Source of the DNA: Cyprinodon diabolis
Lineage: Eukaryota > Chordata > Actinopteri > Cyprinodontiformes > Cyprinodontidae
DNA: 64,000 nucleotides
Reading direction: 5' to 3'
Assembly (NCBI GenBank): GCA_030533445.1
Contig: CM060070.1
Coordinates: 31,916,001 to 31,980,000, forward strand
Shown piece after piece: positions 1-11,156 of this stretch. Both the position numbers and the translations under genes were made by a program. Position 1 is the stretch's first letter; the number at the start of each line of letters is the position of its first letter. The notes under the pieces are model-generated. The model saw only the letters and a program-made list of their open reading frames with translations, was not told the DNA's origin and searched no databases.

Positions 1-3000
1 TTAAAAATCTGACTGAATTCATTAATTCCAAGAATACGCCTAAAAGAAAGTTCCCCTGACTGCTACTTTATTATGAATTCTCTAAAACACCAGTTCTCTA
101 TATTCAAAAAAAAAAAAAAAGAAAGAAAAAAATCCAAAGACTTCTACTCCCTGACCATCAGAGGGAGGCATTTCTCTGCAAGAGAAAAGTCTCAAACTGA
201 GAAGCTAAGCAAGATCTAGATAATTGCAAAAAAAAACATAAGTGGCATTTAAAAAAAAAATTTGTAATGTTTGTTGGTATATCAATTGCTCCTTAGTTCA
301 TGAGGTGTATGAGTTAGTCATGTAGAAAAAAAAAAGTTCAAAAGCAACATCGTTTTTTTAGAGTGCAGCAACAGTCAGTGAAACGTGGAATAGGTTTGTC
401 AACAAATCATGTGATTTTTGTTCTTTCTTTAATGTATCATCACCGGAAACTCTTTGGAAAAGTTTTTTTTTTTTTTTTTTTTTTGCAAAAGTACTTTAAT
501 TTACGAACTAGTCATAACCATAACTACAAATTGTCTTATTTGCTTTTTCTTACAAGATGAAGTTAAATGCAACTATGCCTAAGGGAAAAGGATGACATTC
601 ATTTCTAAATATAAACTTTGAAATATATAAATATAGATTATATGTGAAAATATATGTGCCACAAATATTTAATTATTTGATTTTGTGAAAATCAGTCTTT
701 TCCTGATCATTACACACTGATTAAGTGTACTCAACTTAAGGTTGGATTTATCATAATATTTATTTTTCATTTCATTCAGTTTTTGTTTACCTTAATTATA
801 TTTACCCAGTGTTACAATTTCTGTAAGGTAAGCCTGAATTTGACAAAAGCATTCCCTCTACACACCCAGTTAGATCTAGAGGTCCTAAATGTTGGTTCCT
901 CATTCAACAACCTGATGACAGAACAGGAGGAAGGAAACTGACATTTGCTTATTGTCTGATTTTAATCCAATAAAAACCCTCACACCTGGTTTATTTCAAC
1001 CCTACCCACAAGAAAATGGGCAGAACTTGACATAGTGCAGAAATGCTACAGTAGACCATCCACCTGTTGATCTTTAAAGTGAAAACAAATATCACCACAC
1101 TCTCAGTGACAAAATGCAGAGTCTGTCTGGTTTCTCCAGCTTAAAGAATTACTTCACATAGAGTGGGGCTTAAGAGGGCAGGGTGGACAGGCTTTGGCAC
1201 AGTTCTTCCTTTGTGCTTTGCCGCTCTGCCTTTGGTCTTTTCCTCTTCCTAATAGCCAAAGACAACCTCGAATTGATGACTGGGATTATTGCCAACATCT
1301 GTCTCAGCTGACCAAATAATATAGATTGAATCCATTCAGGCTTCTATTCATTTTGTATTTTTTGGCAAAGCATCTTCCTGGTAAAGAAATTTAGCATGAA
1401 AAATCAGGGTTAAAATTGCCTCCTGGCTAGTTTTCAAGAAAATGAATGCAGATAATATACAGTATGAATTACATATATTGATTAAAAAGGCATATTCCTA
1501 ACATGTTAATTCTCCATATCCTGTGCAAGACAAACTGCTACATAAGATCTGCTACTTTTATTTTCCCTTTGGGATTAATGAAGTATTTTTTAATTTAATT
1601 GAATATAACCATGTTAATGGTGGTACATCAGGTGAAATTTCTCTTATTTAAACTATTATTGCTAAAATCCAATTTAATTAGCTGAGGTCAGGGAAAGAGC
1701 CTTCAGACTGCTATTCCAAAGAATTGACTGTTGTCATCAAGCCACTTTGTTTTTATTTGATGTGCATGTTAAGTGTCAGAGTCTATATGGAAGTCCCATC
1801 TGCTCCAAACCTTCACTTTTCTCTTGATATCATGAGATGTTTCTTCAATATATTAAAAATATTTCTTTAATTTGAAAGCACCAAACTCTGCTGGAATTTA
1901 ACAACCTCAGAATCATGTTTACCTTACTGTTAGCTTGGTGTTCCTGCCTTACAATCTTCATCTTTTGTCCTCGAAATATTACCATGGGGATATATATATA
2001 GCCTTATACCTTGATTGTAGTTTTAATAAACCACATGACAATCCAGAATCAACAACCTGATTCTAACCACCTTCAGCCAGAAGGTCTTCTACATTTGAAA
2101 ATTCGAAAACATAATCTGAGAGAGACAGAATACCATTATGGCTGCACATTCCCATGGGGTTTACACTTGTTTTTATATTTTATAGTTACCTGGAAATCAT
2201 ACTTAAGGATTAACCAGACTTAAAAAAGTTAGTAATTCTCTTCTCAGTTTACTAGCTATTTCCCATCTAGTATTCTATTATGTTGTTTAGAGGAGAACTG
2301 TGTATTAAGTGGTGCATTAAAAACCATCCACTGGTGTGCCTGCAAGTGATTTTTTTTGTTTTAGATTTGCTTTAAAGGTAGACTTCATTTTCCCTCTGCA
2401 AGAAAGCAAATACTACCAGTTGAATTCTCTAATATATCCTTCATAAGACCAATGGCCTCTTTCACAAAATCATCTCTCCACTTATCGCTTAACCTCAGTC
2501 CCACTGTAACTGGCAAAATTGCAAGCATCCAGAGAATTCAGGGCGTGGACTGTTACATACCTTGTTGCAGAATGATATGGCAAGAATTAGGGGGAAACAT
2601 GGCACAGGTGACACAGGTGGCCCCAGCTAAACTCTCTGCTAAGTGGCCTCAGACACTAATCTACTCATGATAGAACACCCTCAGTCCAATGGCTCGGCAG
2701 CAGCCTACCATAACTGTCGAAGCAGCACACTCACAGCTTTGGAGCAAAAATGAAAGGAAAACATCTCCAGAGGGAACTTTTGTTTTCATAAAATTGTATT
2801 TCCTTTGCATGTATTTTATGTGTGATGAATCAATTTGTTCATGTTTCCTTTTACTCTTATTAAATATTTTCTTCAGACAGTCAGGGCAAGAAGGTCTGTC
2901 TTTTTGGAGAAATACACAAAGACATGAAAGAAGGAAACATTTTGGCTTTCTTAAGTAACATTTTCTTTTAAGGTGAGTTTAGAATTAACTCAAATAACTT

Positions 3001-3390
3001 GCATCTTACTGTAGAAAAAGCAGGTGAAGAATACCAGATTTTCCTCAGGATTATTCACATTACTCAGTCAGTGGCATGAAGAAAACGAGGACTATAAGAA
3101 CAAAGAAAAAACTGGGAGTATCTTCAAAAAGATGAGAAGACTGAATTATTTGAGACAGTCAAGAGTTTGATTGAAATACTGAAGGAGCTGCATAGATTAC
3201 TGAACGTTATACATTGGACTAAAGTCTCTTTCTAACTTTACTGTGATGACAAGTTATTTTCCTGAAATATTTTTTTCCAAAGACATATCCAAAGCTGAAA
3301 ATCTCTCAAAACGCTGTGCAAAAATGTCTCTGAGTAAACAAAAGAGAAACTTGCTCAGATCAATAGTGCTCCACCAACTGGTGCTGCCTT
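1..3390. other. AT-rich gene-free sequence downstream of fgf10
   Basis: No credible gene is visible; the open frames are short and lack family features. The stretch has homopolymer runs (A at 106-120, T at about 465-484). A fragment near 1555-1600 (tccctttgggattaatgaag) resembles the 3' tail shared by several fish SINEs and LINEs. Nothing else stands out. Confidence 0.5.
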
Positions 3391-3682
3391 CACTGCAAAA
3401 AATCGAAATCTAGATAAGTAATTTTTTCTTAAAATAAGTGCATTTTTTCTTGAATTGAGGAGGTAAAAGAGACATTTTGCCAATGGAACAAGACAATTTA
3501 CACTTAAAATAAGAAAACACAATTGCATTGTCTTATTTCAAGTGCATGTTTTCTAATTATCTTATTTTAAGAGTAAAAATACTCATTCCATTGGCAAACT
3601 ATCTTATTTACCTAATTAGAATAAGGATAAATACACTTCATTTAAGAAATTTTTGCTTATTTCTAGATCGTTTTGCACTCGC
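3391..3682. mobile_element. palindromic MITE, about 290 bp
   Basis: The stretch is an imperfect long palindrome. The left arm starts CACTGCAAAAAATCGAAATC, and the right arm ends TTCTAGATCGTTTTGCA. Internally, TTTGCCAATGGAA and ACTTAAAATAAG on the left are mirrored as TTCCATTGGCAAA and CTTATTTTAAG on the right. It has no coding capacity. The layout matches a common fish nonautonomous DNA element. The outer bases have decayed, so the exact ends and target duplication are uncertain. Confidence 0.7.
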
Positions 3683-6600
3683 AGACGGCACAAGTGAGGA
3701 CATGATTCTTCCTTGCTGCCAGTGACTCAAGATTCTTGAAACTGTTTATAACCATTTGGTTTAATAAATTATATCCTCACTTGTGGTCACAGTTATTATC
3801 CTTTGCACTAATGACCAATGTTAATCCCTTTTAAGCTGCAGTTCTCTGTGTCGATGTACCAGGGATAGAAAAAGGCTGTATCATCGCATTGTTGATGGAA
3901 CAAATGACTCCCCGCCCTGCCAGACTCATCTCTCTGATGAGAGCCACAGAGTGATAAAGTTTTGACCCCAGACAGAGAGGCTCTCATTCAGGGCTGCTGG
4001 AAGTAATTTTGATCAGGGGGTTCTGTGAATTTTTTTCTTTTGTTTTGTTTTTTTGGACAAAAGACCTATGAGCCTCCAGGCCTATTTAAAATACAATAAA
4101 TAAAAATAAATAAAGAGATTGAGATTTAATACTTTAAGGTTAACACACAGACATCATTAATCACACTAATCAGTTCTCAACTAAATAAATGAGCTATTAA
4201 TTAAACTTCACAATACAAAAAAAAATCAGTGGCTTTAAGCCAATTTGAAAAGTCGGCATTCATGAAAGGGGTGGCTTTTTTTAAATTTGTCTCTAGGTAT
4301 GACTTTTTTCTGACTGCTTCAGCCAAACGAAACACAAAGTATGATCAGTCTCTTGCACATAATGCAGCCATCTAGCAAACCAAGCCAGTACCACAGAACG
4401 AGAGAAAGTTTAATTACCGCAATGCTGTGCAGGAAATGTCAAACTGGTAGGAAGGGTTTGTCTAATCCACTCATGCTAGGTTGGGTTGTGGGTGCTGGGG
4501 CTGGGCCCGCTGATGCCATCAGAGGTGGGTGAGAAGTTACGGTACCAGTGTTCTTCTTCACTGGGGGTTGTTTTTCCCAAAAAATTTTAAATGTGTTTCT
4601 GTTATTAGATTATGTAAAGTTACCAGTCTGCTGTCGCGAGCGTGATACATCTTTACTCCTTTTGACGTTATCATGACAACGTAACTTTTGTGAAATTGTG
4701 TTGATTAGGCCTCAAAATAATTATATTAAAATCCAAATACACATACAATATTACAATATTGTATAATATAATATATTATATAATAAGATAATAATAATAT
4801 ATATACAATATTCATAAGAAATGTAAAAATTGTGCAAAGTATTTGTAATACTGGCAAGAGGGACATTTTTAAAAGATGTCCCCTCTAAAGTGATTTGATT
4901 CAAATCACTGCATCATGGTGGCATTATGCTTTGGGGAGGGTTTTCTTGATGACGAAATTGACTTCTTTTCTATCACTAACTAAAGCTACATCAAATTAGT
5001 AGAAACAAAAAATACTTAAAAAAAAGCTAAATTAAAGGTTTGGAATGATTTAGTCAGAATTCAGAACCAAGGTAAATCTGGGAGCAAACTGCTTAGCTCA
5101 ACCAAAGATGGCATAGACATTATGTTATACGTAGAAATAGTTTTTAAGACTATTTATCCCTTTTGTTTCTAATTAAAGGTGGGATTTTTGTTTTAAGGGA
5201 TATGTACACTTTCCGTAGCTACTGAATTCTTCTTAACTGAAAATAACCAAACAGTGTGCTGTCAACTGGAACAAAGTGAGTAAAAAAGAACAGAGGTTCC
5301 TTTATTTTTATTCCTTGTACTTCTTTGTGTTACTTTTGTTTTTATCTTTTTTACACAATTTTTTAAAAGTAAAACACAGTATTACACATGGGTCCCAGGG
5401 GTGTACTGCTTAGAATAGACCTGCAACAACATTAAAAAATAATCTAATATATGACCTAATATATATTTACCTAAACTGAATCATAGTCTAACTTAAATAA
5501 CATACATGCACATATTATCAAAAACTCACATCGCCACTCATCTGCCGCACACTTTTAAGTCCATCTATTCAGCGTTATAGCTCAGGCTGTTTTTGTAACA
5601 AAACAAGCTCTAATCCTAAATTCAGGGAGCTGTGAATGTGCCTCAACAAATGGCAGACAAATGAGAAGGATTAGCAAGGGCCTGTGAAAGAGTGAAAGGT
5701 TTGCCATTGATCTACGGTGGTCCCATTCTCTTTCAGGGCCACTCGGTTTGAAAACCCCACAGAGTAAGAGCATACAGGGCCACTCCAGAGCCCCCTAGGC
5801 CACCGAGATACGCACAACAGCCACAATTAGTCTCAGGAGCTGTAATGGCAATTCAATAAGCGCTTTAAAATTGCGCCTTAGTCCGATAGACACCACCACC
5901 TCCCCTTCAAAACCCCTCCCAACTCTTCCATTTTCATCTACATATATAAGATCGGTATTATGAGTGGCGAAGGGCTCTTTTTTTTTTTTTTTCTTTCCCA
6001 CCCACCACAGTTCTTTTCAGCCTCTGTGTGAGGAAAAAATGACCACACAGGGTTTCAAAGGTTTCAGAGGCTACATATGGTTTGTTGTCGCTGAAGCAGC
6101 ATGACTTGTGCCCCTGTAGATTTTGGCTGAGGCCTTCAAAATGGGTTACTATTATTACTTTCTTCTGTCACTCAGCTGCAAAATGAGGGTTAAAACATTC
6201 AGAGTATCCTTTTCTAGAAAGCCTGCTTTTGGCGATTTGAGTAGAATTAGTCATGTGGAGTTTTGATGCCAATGAAAAGCTATTAGGTTTTGTAAATGAG
6301 GTTTTTGCTAAAGACTGTGAATCTTCTGCTGTGTAGGTGCAGACATGAAGTTGCAGCCTATCTTGGACCTCACCAGGTGTTTTCTTTCAAAACATGAGTT
6401 CAATCTGCGCCTGAATATCTTCTGTTCTGATGTAATGGTGACACCTGTGCAAGACGTTAAGGAGCCAGAGAATGAGCTGTCAGATGTACCACAGCACCAT
6501 GTTTTAAGGACATTCTTTGTTTATTCTGCACAGTGTTTAGGGTATTTCCTTATGCTTCCAGATCAAAGACCAAAGCCTTTGATGAGGGCTTCCATAGAAA

Positions 6601-7659
6601 TGTTGCCAAAGAGCAGATTCTGACAGGACAATGGTAGAGCAATGATAATTACAGTCCCCATTAACTGTCCCTGTACTTGGCACCAAAAGTCAGTCACTAT
6701 CAAAAGAGCAGGAGAAAAGAGAAGTTCTTGGATGGTGTGAGAAGAAGAGAGAATAGACATACAACAGAAGAGAAATAAAAAAACAGAAGAGGTGAATTAG
6801 TTCAAATATAAGCAGAAAATAGATTACTTTCCACCATGCAGGTTTTGTTTATCTACAATTTCTCATTATATTTTTTTGTTTAAAGGAATTCATTAATTTG
6901 TTTATATGCAAGTGTGAAAGTATATAAATCCAATTTAATCTTAAAATGCATTTAGGAAGATCAACTAGGCTGATGTGGATAATTTTCTGTGCATAATTTT
7001 TACAGGAGGTCTTCAGACAGTATTCGAGGTTTAAACATTCCCAATAAGCAGAAACAGATGATGACTTCTATAACATGAAAATAAAAAATGCTCTTAAAAT
7101 GACCACATATTTAATGAAATCATATTTCTTAGTTTAGATTTCCTTTTCTTTAGCATTTAGTGCAACTTAAATTCTTAACCTTTTAAGCCAAAGTTTACCT
7201 AGAGCTGTTATTTTAGATTAATCTCTCAAGCTGCTAACCAACAAACTTTGGACTTAATAATAATAAAATAAACTTTTTCAACAACAAATATCTTTCAGTT
7301 TGAAAAACAGGGTACAATAGTTAATGTTTTCCTGATGGCATTTCCACTGTTCAGTTATATAAGTTCCAGACAGCTGTGTCTTCTTTAGTATTTTTCATTT
7401 GTTCTGATAAATACCTCTGTCTGGTGTAGGCAGAACCTACTTAGTATAATCAAAAGAGGATTAGCTGATGTAACCATAAAACAGAATCCATGTTCCTTCT
7501 TAGTTTACAGCTGAGGGGAGTTATATTAGGAATAGATAGAATACCCAATAAAAGGTTAACTTTGCTTGGTAACCACTGAGAAGAACATCTGATTGGCCTA
7601 TTTTTCCCCACAACAAAATACAATTATCTTGGATAAAACTCTAAACCAGTCTGTAGTCC
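3683..7659. other. gene-free sequence downstream of fgf10
   Basis: No gene recognised. A stretch near 4900-4960 (catcatggtggcattatgct) recalls a decayed Tc1-type transposon, too weak to call. An AT-repeat-like patch sits at 4745-4810. About 5600-5960 has balanced composition, homeodomain-type sites and no repeat hallmarks, and could be a conserved noncoding element. Confidence 0.4.
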
Positions 7660-7982
7660 ATTCATCTTCATCCATCAGGGTTGTGGTGGCTGCCTATCTG
7701 CAGCAGTCTCTGGGCAAAAGGCAGGGTACACCCTTGGCAAGTCATCAGTCTATTATAGGGCAACACAGAGACACACAATCACGCATAGACACCCAAGGAA
7801 AATTTAGAGACACCAATAGACTAGTCATGTATTTGGACCCCGAGTACCTGGAGAGAACCCACGCCGGCAAGAGGAGAACATGCAAACTTCATACAGAAAG
7901 ATCCCAGGCCAGGAATCAAACCCAGAATCATCAAGCTGCCGTGCTACCAACTGCGTCACCGTGCAATCCCCCATTTTGTAGT
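7660..7982 (-). mobile_element. tRNA-derived SINE, minus strand
   Basis: Read on the minus strand it begins with a tRNA-like head: an A-box-like GACGCAGTTGGTAGCAC near 7970-7950 and a B-box-like GGGTTTGATTCCTGG near 7925-7910. The body (ttctgtatgaagtttgcatg, then ttctctccaggtactcgggg) ends near 7660. I recognise this as a widespread fish SINE body. The copy is diverged, with B-box decay (TTTGATTCC for TTCGATTCC), so it is probably old and inactive. Confidence 0.65.
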
Positions 7983-9845
7983 TATTATATATAAGGTGTT
8001 TATCTCAGTTAGTTAGTATTCTGATTATATGAAATGTGTTTGTTACCTGTACCACTTAAATTGGACCTAGTTTTTACAACATTTGCATACAAATTATTTT
8101 ACTAAATGTTCCCATACTAAATTTGGGTAAAGAGCTTTTATTTACTCTGCTTTATCTACATGGAAAATTCTGCAAGGAGACTAAAAACTGTTGTTTTTTT
8201 TACACCACATTAGTAAGTCCAGACTGAGGGCACTCTAAAAACCTTACATTAAATTTTTTTTATAATGTGTTTATTGTGTATTGTTTACTGTAATAAGACT
8301 TGTTGCCACCGACAGAAAATGATAAGCGTTGGTTACTTGGCCAAGGGTATAACCTGGCCTTGATTTATCTGTCTGACTGGTCACTGCGCATGACTTTCAC
8401 CTGGGATCAAAGCCTGCCATGCCTTTTGGAAGGGTTGGCTCTTGCTCACCCCAAGCAGGCTCTATTTATTGTTGAGACTCCTCTCTGCTCGCTGGAAAGA
8501 TCACCAGGCTACCTGCAACTGCAAAGATGCTTCATGTTTAAATTATATAACAAAATTTTATCCCACAGGAGATCTTCTGTGTGAAGGCTTCTCCTGCAGT
8601 GAGTTTTGATCTCTAATGGGGATCTTGTAAACATTAAACAGTCAGTTTCAGAGACCAGATAAGAAGTCACAGGAAAGATAAGAAAGTTAGCGTGACTCAT
8701 CAGTTTTCCAGATTTTATTTAGGTTTTCCAATCTTGCACGAAAGCACTCAAATGACTTAGCTTAAATCGAATTTAGGATTGTTTTCTATGAAATAAACGT
8801 ATATATACAAACGACCGATAACTGAAAACTGCTACATACATTATGCGGATCACAAACGTACCAATATCCAGTAGTAGTATTGTTATACAAACTGAGCCAA
8901 ACAAAAAAAAAAGGTATACAAGTATTTTCTTGAAGTCCAACAGCAAAGGCAAAAATAACAATATACATCAACTTTGACGGTTAACAAGTAAAAATAGTAT
9001 TAAATATTTTAAATGTTCTATCAGCAACAGTTGTGTTGTCTAGGGTTAGAAAGTCCTTACAGAAAGGCCATATGTATCAAACTATTTACTACTTAGTTTA
9101 AAGTTGATGATGGTTTGATGTGTCTGCCGACATGTTCAGTATGAGAAGCCAGATGACATGCTTCATGTTTTATGTTCCTGCTTTCTGATCTATTATCAAA
9201 AGGCTGAGAATGAGGTCAGATCTGACAGAAAGGTGAAGAAACATACAAAGGAAGTTAAAGGATATCAGCAGTTGGATGACTTGAGTCTCTGCAAGTCTCT
9301 GGTACATTTGCTGGTCATTTAACCTCCTCATCATTTTATACTTTTGCAGATTTTAGTCCTGACATTTTCTAAAGCAAAATGGTGCCATTTGCCATATGGC
9401 ATTTTGAATCAACCATGCATAAAGTAACATATTTAACTCCATGATGTAAGGTTATCACAGTCATATACTCATACTTATTGAAGTAAGTTTTTGACTTTAA
9501 TAAATGTTATTAAAGTTACTTTGGTTTTATATTCTCTCAAATTGCATGATTAAATTGACTGAAATGGAGATGCCAACAGACAAAAATTCAAACTGACCAA
9601 GTGTCTAAACTGAGAAAAATTAAATGTCAAATTAAGTTCAAAGGTTAATTAAGATTAATGAATGATAGATTCAATTCAAATCTAGCTGTGTGTTTTAGTT
9701 TACCTTAGGCCTACTGTAAGCAAAAGAAAATAACCTCAGGCCGGAAGGCTCTGGGTCTGATTGCCTTTTCACTAATCCATAAAGCCAAATTTGTACGTTT
9801 AAACAGGCCAATTTTATTCCCATAAACTTCAAACCTTTCATGTTA
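7983..9845. other. gene-free AT-rich sequence
   Basis: No gene or clear repeat is recognised between the SINE and the candidate 3' end of the fgf10-like gene. Composition is AT-rich throughout, and all open frames are under 100 codons without recognisable motifs. Confidence 0.4.
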
Positions 9846-10961
9846 TTTATTTCCCTTTTATGTTTTTTTATTGTACCTTTAATTTGGACTAATTTTTTTG
9901 TCTTGTCCATTTTTAATCAAGCTTGTTTTTAGTGCGTCTAAGATAATTTTAGGTGACGCAAAGGCAAAATCCTTTCTTTAGACTATGAATATATGAGTAG
10001 TGCATAACACCAGTATGTTCCCCCCGTGGTCAAAGTGGGAATACCAATTTACCTCATGGTTGATGAAAAATACCATAGAAGAAGATCCATTTCATACCAT
10101 TTCTTGCCTCTTTGCCAATACTAATAAAAGGGCCAAATGACCAGCACTGTACCCCTAATGTCAGAGTTTGAACCCTGATTTTAAAACATTTCCCTTAATC
10201 TACTTTTTATATCTTATTTTGGGTTTAAAAGTGGGAAATAAATTAAACCATGGAAAGTTCATTAGGTTGTAGATTTGTTTACTGAAAGAATCCAGATTAT
10301 AAAATGTGCCATATGTAAATGTACTTTGTACCTTATGAAACATTTTTATGCAAAATATGCATTACATATTTTAGTTTTTACTTTAAGTGTTTTACTTGTT
10401 TTTTATCTCTTAATTTGGCTTAAAGAAGTGAACATTTCTTAAGATGTAAGCTAAAATTGTTTTGATTGTTGGATTGTTTTAATGTAGGTGGAAAACATCT
10501 GATTGATTTTTTAACTGAATTACTATGTATGTTTGGTTTAAGAAACATCTCCAAATCTTCTTAATAATAAAAACAGTAAAACTCCAATGTCTTCTCCTTC
10601 CTCTCTGATTTAAAGCAACATCATAATCGCTTTTGTTTTAATACTTTTGACAGTAATTAGGTCTCACATATTTCAGTGCAGTTCACATACACTTATAAGT
10701 GGGAAAGTTGCAGAGAAAAGGCAATATATTTAGTTTCAGACTGCACTGTATTATATTAACCTCATCATAAAAAATGTAGAGAATAACTTAATAAGCAGAT
10801 ACTCTAACTCTAAAATGTTACAGACCTCAGCAAATGTACATTTATGTAACATGAGGATGGATAAATAAAGAGGAAAGATTGTTGTCTCATCTAGATCGGC
10901 ATCAACTCAAGAGGACTGGTGAGCCAAGCAGCTGCCGATAAGAGTTCAGACTCGGACATGC
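9846..10961 (-). other. fgf10: probable 3'UTR of the fgf10-like gene with candidate poly(A) signals
   Basis: After the stop codon the minus strand runs about 1.1 kb without a canonical AATAAA. The first two occur at 9872-9867 and 9851-9846. The region is AT-rich and I recognise no repeat in it. ATTAAA variants occur earlier (for example near 10640 and 10480), so the true 3' end could be closer to the stop. There is no transcript evidence, so the end is a guess from motif position. Confidence 0.3.
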
Positions 10962-11156
10962 CTAAGAGGGAAGCATCGGCAGGAAGTGAGTGGATGGGTG
11001 CCTTCGTCGAGCCTTGTGACCTCGCCGTGGTTTTCCTCGTCCATTTAGAGAAACAAACATCTGCCTGCCACCATGCTTCCAACGAAGTGAGGCGTAGGTG
11101 TTGTAGCCGTTCTCCTCAATGCGTTCTTTGAACTTGCAGCTTGGGCTGTACTTCAC
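10962..11156 (-). CDS. fgf10: fgf10-like exon 3 (C-terminus and stop)
   Basis: This exon encodes residues 160-223 and the stop codon TAG at 10964-10962. The acceptor is ctgactgtag, and the exon opens in phase 0 with GTG AAG TAC (V-K-Y). It holds the most diagnostic part of the protein: [14 protein letters not shown] (169-182), [12 protein letters not shown], the basic heparin-binding stretch [10 protein letters not shown] (202-211) and the terminal HFLPM. By eye about 40 of 58 residues match human FGF10, more than match FGF22. The family signature expects Asp or Glu before the core cysteine, but here it is Ser165-Cys166. A SINE begins only 69 bases upstream in the intron. Confidence 0.92.
   Translation of the reverse strand: MKYSPSCKFKERIEENGYNTYASLRWKHGGRQMFVSLNGRGKPRRGHKARRRHPSTHFLPMLPS

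Noticed and set aside
6345..6623. Plus-strand open frame of 92 codons
   Set aside because: No recognisable domain, homologous family or splice context.
7593..7994. Plus-strand open frame of 133 codons
   Set aside because: It lies within a minus-strand tRNA-derived SINE and has no protein similarity I recognise.
10919..11131. Plus-strand open frame over exon 3
   Set aside because: It is antisense to FGF exon 3 and has no family features.
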